From Limnohabitans sp. Rim11 (GTDB taxonomy: Bacteria > Pseudomonadota > Gammaproteobacteria > Burkholderiales > Burkholderiaceae_C), in the NCBI RefSeq assembly GCF_001269365.1, contig NZ_CXOM01000007.1, forward strand, positions 1 through 64,000: a stretch of DNA of 64,000 nt. The letters are read 5' to 3'. Below, piece by piece: positions 1 to 7,219 of this stretch. Below the pieces are notes generated by a model. It had not been told where the DNA came from, did not search any database, and saw only the letters and a program-made list of their open reading frames with translations. A program made the position numbers and the translations under genes. Positions within the stretch are counted from its first letter, which is position 1; every line of letters starts with the position of its first letter.

Positions 1-14
1 TAAAGCCCAAATGA

Positions 15-527
15 AATATTGATTTCAAAGCCTTTGACGCCAGCTTCTGCAATGGCCGGTGTGTTGGGCAAAGAAGGCAAGCGGTAAGGGCCAAGGGCAA
101 GCGAGTTCGCTTCTTCTCAACGGTGGAGCTTGTGAATGCGCTGGAGCTAGAGAAGTCTCAAAGCAAACACGGCCAACTGGCTCACCGCTTGATGTACGTG
201 GACCTGGTTGTTCTGGATGAGATGGGGTACTTGCCGTTTACGCAGTCTGGAGGCGCACTGCTGTTTCATTTGCTGTCCAAGCTTTATGAGAGAACCAGCG
301 TGGTGATCACAACCAACTTGAACTTCTCTGAATGGGCTAATGTGTTTGGAGATGCCAAGATGACCACAGCTCTTCTAGACCGCCTGACGCATCGCTGTCA
401 CATTGTTGAAACTGGCAATGAGAGTTGGCGCTTCAAGCAGTCCCAAGCGAGCAATCAAAACGCAAAGAAATCAAAAGGGAAAGGAGCAAAAAACGCAGAA
501 CAGTTAAACTTATCCACAACCGACTAG
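15..527 (+). pseudogene. Truncated IS21-family helper ATPase (IstB) remnant
   Basis: The readable part (from about base 99) matches the C-terminal two thirds of IstB, the AAA+ helper ATPase of IS21-type transposition: [12 protein letters not shown], then the Walker B-like stretch [11 protein letters not shown], the sensor segment [13 protein letters not shown] and a C-terminal [10 protein letters not shown] block. The frame is open back to base 15, but the Walker A P-loop that should sit upstream is absent, so the N-terminal half appears deleted or rearranged. A start at 123 (GTG) would give only 134 residues against about 250 for the family. No istA is visible in the window. Judged non-functional. 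Confidence 0.75.
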
Positions 528-547
528 GCCAAATTATTTAAAAACTG

Positions 548-592
548 GTGGCTCAATATTGGTTGCAAATAGTGGCTCACTTTGCGTTGCAA
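548..592 (+). repeat. Pair of 21-bp direct repeats, probable IS21 terminal repeats
   Basis: Two copies, 548-568 and 572-592, share GTGGCTCA at the left and GTTGCAA at the right with a variable middle. They lie just after the istB stop codon. IS21-family ends carry multiple short transposase-binding repeats, so this is probably the right end of the degraded element. Confidence 0.5.
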
Positions 593-683
593 TTCAACAT
601 CAGTGAGTAAGCAATGAGGGAAATCGCTCCATCAAGTTGGATGGGGCAAAACTGAATTTGAACCGTACCAATTGCATGCTGTT

Positions 684-929
684 TTATGTGTCGCTGCCCC
701 GCCAAAGTACAAGCAACGACGCGCCAGCGGGGTGGCTCAGGTGGTGCCCCAACTCGGCAGCCATGGACCGCTCGATCAGCGCCTTCTTAAACGCCATGGA
801 AGCGACGTTAACCGTCTCTCCGTTTATCGGACCGGTCACAAACTCCTCAATCAGTTCTTTGGAAATCTTCGGCAGCGCTGCCGACTTTGCCGCGATCGCG
901 GCGTTCTTCAACTTCGTTTTGGTGGGCAT
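684..929 (-). pseudogene. IS256-family transposase, N-terminal fragment
   Basis: The 81-residue product carries the typical N-terminal block of IS256/mutator-type transposases, including AFKKALIERSMAAELGHHL followed by a PAGA turn. After that point the frame runs into unrelated residues and a stop, whereas the intact family is about 400 residues with a DDE catalytic core further on. Only the leading fifth is present, so it cannot be active. It sits between an IS21 remnant and an IS3 remnant, consistent with nested decayed insertions. Confidence 0.7.
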
Positions 930-1332
930 AAATAGTCCTTTTGGTCATGTTGTGCCTCAAACACGGAATTAAGAACTGGCTTCACTCCGGTGGGTTTTTT
1001 TGTTCGGGGTAGTGATCCATCACCCACCCCTTTGATCGGCTTGACGGGTTGCATCGGGTATGGTCCTGCTGCGCAACAGGTTGCGCAGGGAAATCAGTAG
1101 CAAGGACGGGGCCTGAGCCCATCATTTTTTGGTCGTAACCCATATCCCCGTTAGCTCTTGTTAGGACTCGCATGGAGCAGTGTTCCATGATTCGTAACTT
1201 TTAAAGACTAATTGACAACGCTTTGATTGCCTGCTCGCAATTCCTTCGTCTGCAAGGGGGTACTCAAGCCCGGTAATCCCCCCAATAGACCAAAGGCCCG
1301 AGAAGTAGAATTTTCCACAAAGGAATTTCTAC
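930..1332. other. Gene-free stretch between IS remnants
   Basis: No supportable gene was found here. Short open frames exist on both strands but have no family resemblance. The last 50 bases lead into the IS3 orfA start with an AAAGGA ribosome-binding site at about 1318-1323, so they probably include the left end of that element. Confidence 0.4.
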
Positions 1333-1590
1333 ATGAAGAAGTCAAGATTTACCGACGGCCAGATCATGGCTGCGCTCAAACGGGTTGAGGCTGGCCTGGC
1401 AGTACCCGAGATTTGCCGGGAATTGGGCATCAGCAGCGCCACGTTTTACAAGTGGCGCGCCAAGTTTGGCGGCATGGACACCTCCATGATGGCGCGCATG
1501 AAGGAACTCGAAGACGAGAACCGGCGCCTTAAAAAGATGTATCTGCAAGAGAAGCTCAAGGTTCCAGCGCTGTCTCAACATTTAGAATGA
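1333..1590 (+). pseudogene. IS3-family transposase OrfA, truncated
   Basis: The first 75 residues are a clear IS3/IS911-type OrfA: KKSRFTDGQIMAALKRVEAG opening, a helix-turn-helix around VPEICRELGISSATFYKWRAKFG, and the start of the leucine-zipper helix (MKELEDENRRLKKMY). The zipper is cut short after about residue 78 and no OrfB with a DDE domain follows. The cut coincides with the start of the ~105-base repeat at 1571, so another rearrangement joined here. Ribosome-binding site AAAGGA lies 9 bases upstream of ATG. Confidence 0.8.
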
Positions 1591-1677
1591 TGAATTGAAC
1601 CCCAAGTGCTTGATTTGCTTGTCCTTGGGAAACTTAGCCGGTTTGTGATGAGGTATGTTCTGCCCCGCCAAGACTAT
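1571..1677 (-). repeat. Copy A of a ~105-bp dispersed repeat (coding remnant)
   Basis: Closely similar to 4281-4385 in the same orientation, by eye about four fifths identical, starting with TGTCTCAACATTTAGAATG in both. Read on the minus strand both copies encode a related basic C-terminal tail (HHKPAKFPKDKQIKHLG here, HHKPPKFPKNKPIKYLG in copy B) ending at an equivalent TAA. This looks like the 3' end of the same gene, perhaps of an insertion sequence; I do not recognise the family. Confidence 0.6.
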
Positions 1678-1741
1678 TTCGAACTGATTCCAATTCGTTC
1701 GAACAATTTACAACTCGTTCGGGGCCTCTTTGGGTACGCCC

Positions 1742-2074
1742 CTAGAGCACTTTCCGGATCAGACAGGCTTCTTCATAGGCCTCAATGTCTTTGAGCCGGT
1801 ACAAAACTTTCCCCACGATTTTCAAGTACTGCGGCCCCTCGCCGACGGTGCGCCACCGCTGAAGGCGTGCGACTGAACACACCCAACGATCGGCGAGCAT
1901 TATTTCGGTCAGGAGTTGACGGGTAGGTTTGGCCGGGACCTCTGCAACCAGGAGTTGGGGCTCGAACTTGGGTTCGTTGGCTGCGGTTTTGGCGATGCCG
2001 CTGGACAGGACGTCCAGCACGTCACCCATTTTTTCAGCCCGTGGGTTCGAAGATGAGGTGTTGTTAGTAGCCAT
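1742..2074 (-). CDS. Helix-turn-helix DNA-binding protein (excisionase-like)
   Basis: A 110-residue protein. Residues 1-50 are low-complexity; the C-terminal half (LLTEIMLADRWVCSVARLQRWRTVGEGPQYLKIVGKVLYRLKDIEAYE) has the shape of the winged HTH_17/excisionase-like domain, in which W/R-rich helices and the G-P-x-Y-x-K wing contact DNA. Such proteins usually ride on plasmids and integrated elements, where they regulate or assist recombination. A good AAGGAG site lies 7 bases before the ATG at 2074. It is downstream of the membrane protein gene on the same strand, with 150 bases between them. Target unknown. Confidence 0.6.
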   Translation of the reverse strand: MATNNTSSSNPRAEKMGDVLDVLSSGIAKTAANEPKFEPQLLVAEVPAKPTRQLLTEIMLADRWVCSVARLQRWRTVGEGPQYLKIVGKVLYRLKDIEAYEEACLIRKVL

Positions 2075-2224
2075 GGCCTTGCTCCTTGATGCCTATATGC
2101 AGTGGTTTCATATAGGTTCATACCGGTTGGCTAGGTGTTTTTTCTCAGCGGGGGGGTTAGTGCATGCACGGGCAAGCATGGCCCTTGCAGTTTCGCAATC
2201 CGACCACACGTGGGACCAAGTGAC

Positions 2225-2713
2225 TCAGATTGCTATTCTTTGCACCGCTGACAAGTAATCTGCACCTCTGGCCTCAGCAAATAGGTCCAGCGTCAGAGTG
2301 AGTGCAGCCTGCAATACGAGCCCTACGCCAATGCCCGCTGCCATGTCGTGGCGCTGCAAAAAGGCAATCATCCCGACACCTATGATCAGCAGCAGCATTT
2401 CGATTCCTTTGTAGATCGAAAAGTTTTTCATGACGGTCTGCATGCGGGTGGTTTCCTCGGCTTTTAGTACCGAAGGGTTCAACTGCAACTGCGCGCTCAA
2501 GGTTGACACTTGCAAGTAGGTGCGGAGGTATACGGTGCCACCCACCACTATCTGCATCAAACCAATGACTACCAGCGGATAGGCCATAGACTTCAGGCGG
2601 TGCCCATTCACCCAGAGCCAGACGCTGATAGCTAAGGCCAGAAGGCCAACGGCAATAAAAATCACGCTCTCTTGCTTCTCTGCGACGAAGTAGCTGTTCA
2701 TGTTATCAATCAT
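2225..2713 (-). CDS. Small integral membrane protein, unknown function
   Basis: 162 residues with four hydrophobic segments: roughly 16-35 (VIFIAVGLLALAISVWLWV), 42-64, 103-121 (IEMLLLIIGVGMIAFL) and 125-144. A hydrophilic region of about 35 residues separates segments two and three. No family was recognised. It lies 10 bases downstream of the SDR gene on the same strand and is very likely co-transcribed with it, so a shared accessory role with that oxidoreductase is possible but unproven. Confidence 0.55.
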   Translation of the reverse strand: MIDNMNSYFVAEKQESVIFIAVGLLALAISVWLWVNGHRLKSMAYPLVVIGLMQIVVGGTVYLRTYLQVSTLSAQLQLNPSVLKAEETTRMQTVMKNFSIYKGIEMLLLIIGVGMIAFLQRHDMAAGIGVGLVLQAALTLTLDLFAEARGADYLSAVQRIAI

Positions 2714-2723
2714 GGTGTTGGCT

Positions 2724-3521
2724 TTATGAGATGGGTCTGGTCAAAATTTTCACCACCTTAGTGGCCAGATTTCGCGGCGTGAAACGCATGCTTTGGGCCA
2801 TCGCCCAATTGACGAAGCCAGGGATGTAGACGCGCTGTCCGCGTTGCATGGCGCGGTAGCCCAATTCAGCAACTTCCTCAGACGTGGGCAGTTTCTTGCC
2901 TTTAATCAGGGCAGAGTTTCCAAGGTCAGCCTTGTCCTGAAAACCTGAAGCTGTTGGGCCGGGGCACAGTGCAGTGACAGTTACGCCTGTGTCTTCCAAC
3001 TCCGATGCAATAGCTTCCGAAAAGCTAAGAACGAAAGATTTGGTGGCGTAGTACACCGCCATGTAGGGGCCTGGCTGAAAGGCCGCTGTGGAGGCTGTGT
3101 TGAGAATTTTGCCGCGTGTCGCCAAGAGATCTGGCAGGAAAAGCTTGGTCAATACAACGACTGTGTTCATGTTGAGCTGCATCATGGCCAGCTCAGACAT
3201 CAATGCAGAGTCTTTGAACTCGCCAAAGGCCCCGTACCCAGCGTTGTTCGCCAGCGCGCTCAGCACGATACCCCGCGCTTTGATATCGGCGTGCAGCCGT
3301 GCGGCACCATCATTGGTTTCCAAGTCCGCGCCAATGACAGTGACGGCAACCTTAAACTTCTGCTGCAGCTTATCGGCCAAGGCCTGCATTTTGGCCACGC
3401 CCCGGGCTGCCAGCACGAGCTGATAGCCATCTTGCGCAAATTGGTGGGCTAGCGCCATGCCGATACCTGATGAAGCACCAGTGATGAGCGCGGTTTTGTT
3501 GGATGTTGATAGTGTGGTCAA
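2724..3521 (-). CDS. Short-chain dehydrogenase/reductase (SDR)
   Basis: A 265-residue classical SDR. Visible motifs: the cofactor-binding TGASSGIG at residues 14-21, NNAG at 92-95, catalytic Ser near 144 (NTAS) and YYATK with Tyr157/Lys161. The residues ALAARG after strand two (Arg40) suggest NADP(H) preference. The C-terminal FVNWAMAQSMRFTPRNLATKVV segment resembles the DltE/YqjQ-like SDRs that act on lipid-like ketones or alcohols, but the substrate is unknown. It is divergent from a MerR regulator across a 243-bp region holding a long inverted repeat, suggesting control by that regulator. Confidence 0.85.
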   Translation of the reverse strand: MTTLSTSNKTALITGASSGIGMALAHQFAQDGYQLVLAARGVAKMQALADKLQQKFKVAVTVIGADLETNDGAARLHADIKARGIVLSALANNAGYGAFGEFKDSALMSELAMMQLNMNTVVVLTKLFLPDLLATRGKILNTASTAAFQPGPYMAVYYATKSFVLSFSEAIASELEDTGVTVTALCPGPTASGFQDKADLGNSALIKGKKLPTSEEVAELGYRAMQRGQRVYIPGFVNWAMAQSMRFTPRNLATKVVKILTRPIS

Positions 3522-3574
3522 GATTATTCTCCATAGTCGTTTTGTCGATTAGGAGATTAAAAACCCGGTAGAAA

Positions 3575-3636
3575 GGTGCCAGGTCAAGACATTTCTTTGC
3601 CTTGATTTTGCGCACACAAACACTTGACCTGGCACC
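3575..3636. repeat. 14-bp perfect inverted repeat in SDR/MerR divergent region
   Basis: Arms GGTGCCAGGTCAAG (3575-3588) and its exact complement CTTGACCTGGCACC (3623-3636), separated by 34 bases. A related half-site, GGCGCCAGGTTTAA, follows at 3639-3652. It could be an operator for the MerR protein and the divergent SDR operon, or a small REP-like/MITE element; the wide spacing is longer than the usual MerR site. Confidence 0.5.
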
Positions 3637-3764
3637 CAGGCGCCAGGTTTAACATGTGTTGACGGCTATGTAGTCGTCTAGGCCGCCCCGAACTTAATCT
3701 GGCTTAACGGCCCTGACGCAGGCTTCAGGAATACGCCCTTGCTCTCAATAACCGGAAAAATAAT

Positions 3765-4226
3765 ATGAAAAGCGTAATGCCCGTAAAGGCTTTCAAGACT
3801 TTGCAGACGACCAGCGCCTTGTGCAAGGCGGCCAACGTGACCCGTGGTCAATTGCGCTTGTATGAAGAAGAGGGGCTGATTGCACCCCAGAGCAGAACGG
3901 AAGCTGGCTATCGACAATATGGCAGCGAAACGCTGGACCGGCTCAGGGCCATATTGCATCTGAAGGAACTCGGCCTCACGCTGGCCGAAATCGCACTCCT
4001 ACTGTCTGATCGCGATCACGGCGTCCTCGATGAACAAGCGATACAGCAACTGGCGGGAGAAGTATTGTCGAAAATTGATGAACGCATTGCTGGTTTGAAA
4101 GTTATTCGAGGCTATATGGCTCCGGTTGCCATGGGTGACATGAGCGTGTTGCAGGACGATGACTGCAACTTCGTCTTTGAATTCATGACCGCTCTGTCCG
4201 TCGAGAAAACCAAGCGCCGCGCCTGA
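3765..4226 (+). CDS. MerR-family transcriptional regulator
   Basis: 153 residues. An N-terminal MerR winged-helix domain begins near residue 18 (ALCKAANVTRGQLRLYEEEGLIAP, then GYRQYGSETLDRLRAILHLKELGLTLAEIALLL), followed by a coiled-coil dimerisation helix (residues ~95-122) and a short C-terminal effector region. The C-terminal tail lacks the cysteine pattern of metal-sensing MerR proteins, with one Cys in DDDCNF. Divergent transcription from the SDR/membrane-protein operon suggests it controls those genes and itself. Alternative start at the second Met (3777). Confidence 0.85.
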   Translation: MKSVMPVKAFKTLQTTSALCKAANVTRGQLRLYEEEGLIAPQSRTEAGYRQYGSETLDRLRAILHLKELGLTLAEIALLLSDRDHGVLDEQAIQQLAGEVLSKIDERIAGLKVIRGYMAPVAMGDMSVLQDDDCNFVFEFMTALSVEKTKRRA

Positions 4227-4280
4227 ACCTGACGTTTAGGTAAGGTGTGTTTTATCCAGACCGGCTACTCGAATTGAAGA

Positions 4281-4385
4281 TGTCTCAACATTTAGAATGC
4301 TGACCTAGACCCCAAGTACTTAATCGGCTTGTTCTTGGGAAACTTAGGCGGTTTGTGATGAAGCATGTTCTGCTCCGCCAAGTCA
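4281..4385 (-). repeat. Copy B of the ~105-bp dispersed repeat
   Basis: Same orientation as copy A at 1571-1677. On the minus strand it encodes a C-terminal tail, EAIDLAEQNMLHHKPPKFPK and on to ...YLGSRSAF, ending at TAA (4292-4294). The two copies bracket the HTH, membrane protein, SDR and MerR genes. No intact gene owning this tail is present: upstream on the minus strand the frame enters the terminator and palindrome sequences. Confidence 0.6.
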
Positions 4386-4417
4386 ATAGCCTCGCTAAAT
4401 TGCGGGGCTATTTTTTT
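4386..4417 (+). terminator. Intrinsic terminator
   Basis: Stem ATAGCCTCGC (4386-4395), six-base loop, GCGGGGCTAT (4402-4411, one T.G pair), followed by a run of seven T. A textbook rho-independent terminator for rightward transcription, placed after the MerR gene and immediately before the first palindromic element. Confidence 0.85.
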
Positions 4418-4515
4418 GCTGGGCTCGCTGGGTGAGTGTGCATTGGGCGGGCGCCTCATACTGGGGTACCAGAAATCGTTGCCCGCCCAATGCACACCCA
4501 CCCAGACTGCGAACA
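4418..4515. repeat. Palindromic element, copy 1
   Basis: 25-bp arms at 4428-4452 and 4481-4505 (24 of 25 positions complementary) flank a 28-base centre at 4453-4480 that contains CCTCATACTGG, one variable base, then GTACCAGAAATCG. Outside the arms lie GGGCTCGCTG on the left and ACTGCGAACAGC on the right, shared with copies 3 and 5. The arms are nearly identical to those of copy 2 but unrelated to copies 3-5. No coding potential of its own; the element sits directly after a terminator and 130 bases before a toxin-antitoxin operon. Confidence 0.9.
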
Positions 4516-4604
4516 GCTCAACGCACTTCAAAGAAACACCCTTTAGCGAATCAAACCAATGGTTATCCGCAAGAAAATGCAAGCCTGCGCCATTGCCATG
4601 CTAG

Positions 4605-4626
4605 AGCCATAATGGCTAAAATGGCT
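4605..4626 (+). promoter_or_regulatory. Probable antitoxin autoregulatory operator
   Basis: AGCCAT-A-ATGGCT (4605-4617) is a perfect 6-bp inverted repeat, followed by a further half-site ATGGCT at 4621-4626. It lies 20-40 bases before the antitoxin start codon, where Phd/YefM antitoxins normally bind to repress their own operon. Confidence 0.6.
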
Positions 4627-4646
4627 AATCACTTTGGAAGCTCGTT

Positions 4647-4916
4647 ATGCGCGTCACCGCCACAGAAGCCAAAAATCGATTCGGCAGCCTTTCTGCTCAA
4701 GCAAAGCGAGAGCCAGTCTTCGTGGAAAAATCGGGTCAGCTCGATACCGTCATTTTGTCTGCAGAACACTATCAAGCGCTAAAAGCCAATCATGACAAGA
4801 GCACCTTAGCGGCTCGCAAGAAAAAATTTGAAAAAGAGTTTGGCGATTGGATTGATGTTCAAAATTCTCATTGCGAAACTCACGGGATACCTGGCGCTGA
4901 TCTGCGCCCTTGGTAA
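4647..4916 (+). CDS. Antitoxin: Phd/YefM-like N-terminus with CcdA-like tail
   Basis: 89 residues. The first ~55 (RVTATEAKNRFGSLSAQAKR, then EPVFVEKSG, VILSAEHYQAL) are the Phd/YefM DNA-binding fold. The C-terminus (FGDWIDVQNSHCETHGIPGA followed by DLRPW) is instead like the CcdA tail that wraps around CcdB. It should neutralise the CcdB-type toxin encoded 7 bases downstream and repress the operon through the inverted repeat at 4605. A GGAAG site lies six bases before ATG. The hybrid domain make-up is inferred from motif shape alone. Confidence 0.8.
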   Translation: MRVTATEAKNRFGSLSAQAKREPVFVEKSGQLDTVILSAEHYQALKANHDKSTLAARKKKFEKEFGDWIDVQNSHCETHGIPGADLRPW

Positions 4917-4923
4917 ATTTCCA

Positions 4924-5238
4924 ATGGCTCAATATGACGTCTATCCCAACCCAAGCAGAAGCGTCTCCGAAGGAATTCCTTATGTGGTCGTTATTCAGAG
5001 CGATCTGCTTGACGCATTAGCCACCAGGCTGACCATGCCGCTTGCTATTTCAGATACTGCTCTTAAGACGCCAATCTCGCTGTGCCCAGTTGTTATGGTG
5101 AAGGGGCAACGATGCCATGCACTAGCCCATTTTGCTGCACCTTTGCCTGCTAAGTTACTTAGAAAACCTGTTGCCAATGTTGCTGCGCAAGGCAGTGCCC
5201 TGGTATCTGCCATGGATGCAGTCTTATCTGGAATTTAA
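4924..5238 (+). CDS. ccdB: CcdB-family toxin
   Basis: The 104-residue product starts MAQYDVYPNP and follows the CcdB pattern: VVVIQSDLLDALATRLTMPL in the first half, P-x-x-x-V-x-G near the middle (CPVVMVKGQRCHALAHFAA), and a C-terminal helix SALVSAMDAVLSGI ending in the short tail that in F-plasmid CcdB (W-G-I) contacts DNA gyrase; here it is S-G-I, as in many chromosomal members. CcdB poisons GyrA-DNA complexes. The frame extends upstream to 4828 but the ATG at 4924 gives the family length and a 7-base gap from the antitoxin gene. Confidence 0.85.
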   Translation: MAQYDVYPNPSRSVSEGIPYVVVIQSDLLDALATRLTMPLAISDTALKTPISLCPVVMVKGQRCHALAHFAAPLPAKLLRKPVANVAAQGSALVSAMDAVLSGI

Positions 5239-5276
5239 ATTGTTTGCTAATCAAGCATTCTTAAAATTCATTGAAG

Positions 5277-6374
5277 ATGAAATTTCGAAAATTCATGGTC
5301 TTTAGTGGTGCCATTACTTTGGCTTGCGCATTGCTAGCCGCCTGCGTCAGCATGGCCCCTCGTTCAAACCCCGACTACGACGCTAGCAAACCACATCACC
5401 GCCCCGACGGATTCTCCAACCGTTATGTAGAGAGATCAGACAAACCAGGTCTCTTGCGCTGGCAATGGGAACGTCTGCGAGATGGTTTGCCCAAACCGCC
5501 TGCTCAGCCCATCATGGGCATCGAGCCAAACCTTGAATTGATTGGTAGTGAAAGTACACAGCCCAGAGTGACATGGGTTGGACATTCAACGCTATTGGTT
5601 CAAATCGACGGCTTGAACCTACTGACCGATCCACATTGGGGTCAACGTGCTTCGCCTTTCAGTTTTGCTGGGCCTAAACGGCATCAGGCCCCCGGTATTC
5701 CTTTCGACAAACTGCCAACCATCGATGCTGTCGTGATCTCACACAACCATTGGGATCACTTAGACAAAGAAACCATCCAAGCACTCATGTCGGGTCATGC
5801 AGGCATTCGTTTTTATGTGCCGCTTGGAATTCAGCATTGGTTCAAGAAAGAAATTAAGGGAACTGTTTTGAAGGGGCCCGCACAAAACGTTTTTGCTTTG
5901 GATTGGGATCAACAAGCCAGCCTGCAAGGCAAATCAAAAAATCTCGAGTTGCACTTTTTAGCGGTACAACATTGGAGCGCCAGGTCGGTGAGCGATCGCT
6001 ACGAAACACTCTGGGGCAGTTGGGCTCTGATGCACCCTGACTTTAAATTTTGGTTTTCTGGCGATCTGGCTTATTCGCCAGACACCCAAGACATTGCACG
6101 GCGCATGGGAGGCTTTGACCTGGCGGCCATTGCAATTGGCGCTTATGAACCAAGATGGTTTATGAAGGACTCGCATATCAATCCTTCAGAGGCGCTTCAG
6201 GTACAAAAGGATGTCAATGCCAAAGCGGCCATCGGCATTCACTGGGGTACTTTTGACGGTATGAGCGATGAGTCTTTGGATCAGGCTCCCAAGGATTTAG
6301 AACTGGCTAAAAAAGATGCTTCTTCGCCTGTTAACTTCTTTGTGTTGAAGCACGGACAGACTTGGCAGAAATAA
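5277..6374 (+). CDS. MBL-fold lipoprotein hydrolase, NAPE-PLD/RomA-like
   Basis: About 365 residues. N-terminal lipoprotein signal (ITLACALLAAC, lipid Cys near residue 23), so outer-membrane or periplasmic anchoring is expected. The core has the metallo-beta-lactamase metal motif SHNHWDHLD, preceded by TWVGHSTLLVQIDGLNLLTD, then FSGDLAYSP, a late H-x-N (DSHINPSEA) and AIGIHWGTF. This arrangement is typical of the family that includes N-acyl-phosphatidylethanolamine phospholipase D, but bacterial substrates are mostly unknown. ATG at 5277 is preferred to an in-frame TTG at 5271. It is convergent with the acetyltransferase gene. Confidence 0.8.
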   Translation: MKFRKFMVFSGAITLACALLAACVSMAPRSNPDYDASKPHHRPDGFSNRYVERSDKPGLLRWQWERLRDGLPKPPAQPIMGIEPNLELIGSESTQPRVTWVGHSTLLVQIDGLNLLTDPHWGQRASPFSFAGPKRHQAPGIPFDKLPTIDAVVISHNHWDHLDKETIQALMSGHAGIRFYVPLGIQHWFKKEIKGTVLKGPAQNVFALDWDQQASLQGKSKNLELHFLAVQHWSARSVSDRYETLWGSWALMHPDFKFWFSGDLAYSPDTQDIARRMGGFDLAAIAIGAYEPRWFMKDSHINPSEALQVQKDVNAKAAIGIHWGTFDGMSDESLDQAPKDLELAKKDASSPVNFFVLKHGQTWQK

Positions 6375-6428
6375 AACTTCATTTCTACTAAATGGCTGCA
6401 TCAACCGCTCGCTGAAATTAGCAGTTTT

Positions 6429-7007
6429 TCAAACGAGATTTCCTTTGAAATTTTCATTTCGCAATGCAAACATCACATGGTCGTGCCAAGCATCATGGAT
6501 GAACAAGTAGTCTTTCGCAAACCCTTCCCGCTCGAAACCCAGTCGTTCCAATAACTTGAGACTTCGAAGATTTTCAGGGCGTACGTTGGCTTGGATCCGG
6601 TGCAAATTCAGTTCAGTAGAGAACGCATATTCAATAGCGGCAGCAAGTGCCTCTTGCATCAATCCCTGGCCCTGAAATTTTTCGTCAATTGCATAGCCGA
6701 GCATTGCATTTTGAAAGCCCCCGCGGACGATGGCAGTTAAACCGATGCTACCTACCAAGACATTGGGTTCGTTGCGAAGACAAAGCCACCATCTCACCGC
6801 TGTGCCGTCTTTGGCAGCTTGCTCAGCTTGTGCCAATCGATTGCGCTGATGGATTTCGGTATCAAAGGCTAAGGGTTTAGGGGGTTCCCAGGGCGTTAAG
6901 TGTGGCTCGTTGCGTTGGTAGAACTCGACGACCCTTTTGGCCAAGTCGATGCTGGCTGGAATCAGTTCTAGGCGCGGGGTGTGGATGATGGATAAAGGCT
7001 GACTCAT
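6429..7007 (-). CDS. GNAT acetyltransferase, RimJ/RimL type
   Basis: About 192 residues. Opens with HTPRLELIPAS, the usual first strand of RimJ/RimL-type N-acetyltransferases, and carries the acetyl-CoA loop as YAIDEKFQGQGLMQEALAAA with the G-x-G pattern, then HRIQANVRPENLRSLKLLERLGF and EREGFAKDYLF. Such enzymes acetylate N-terminal amines of proteins, small amines or antibiotics. Which one applies here is not evident. The frame is open to an ATG at 7040, but the start at 7007 (MSQPLS) better fits the family; neither has a strong Shine-Dalgarno. Confidence 0.8.
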   Translation of the reverse strand: MSQPLSIIHTPRLELIPASIDLAKRVVEFYQRNEPHLTPWEPPKPLAFDTEIHQRNRLAQAEQAAKDGTAVRWWLCLRNEPNVLVGSIGLTAIVRGGFQNAMLGYAIDEKFQGQGLMQEALAAAIEYAFSTELNLHRIQANVRPENLRSLKLLERLGFEREGFAKDYLFIHDAWHDHVMFALRNENFKGNLV

Positions 7008-7219
7008 GGGTGGGCATGATAGCGCTACATGTGTCGGCATGCAGAAAGCTTTTATCTAGCTGATTGCACTGGCGCTTGAAGTGGTGAATAATGAATTTCA
7101 ATCAGCACTTAAGCAGTGCCCATCTTGAACTCAAATACTTTGAGCGTGCTTTGAAATTTGCTGCGCCATAAATCATAGCGACATGCTTGCAGCAGCGCGT
7201 TAAACATGAAAGACAGACG

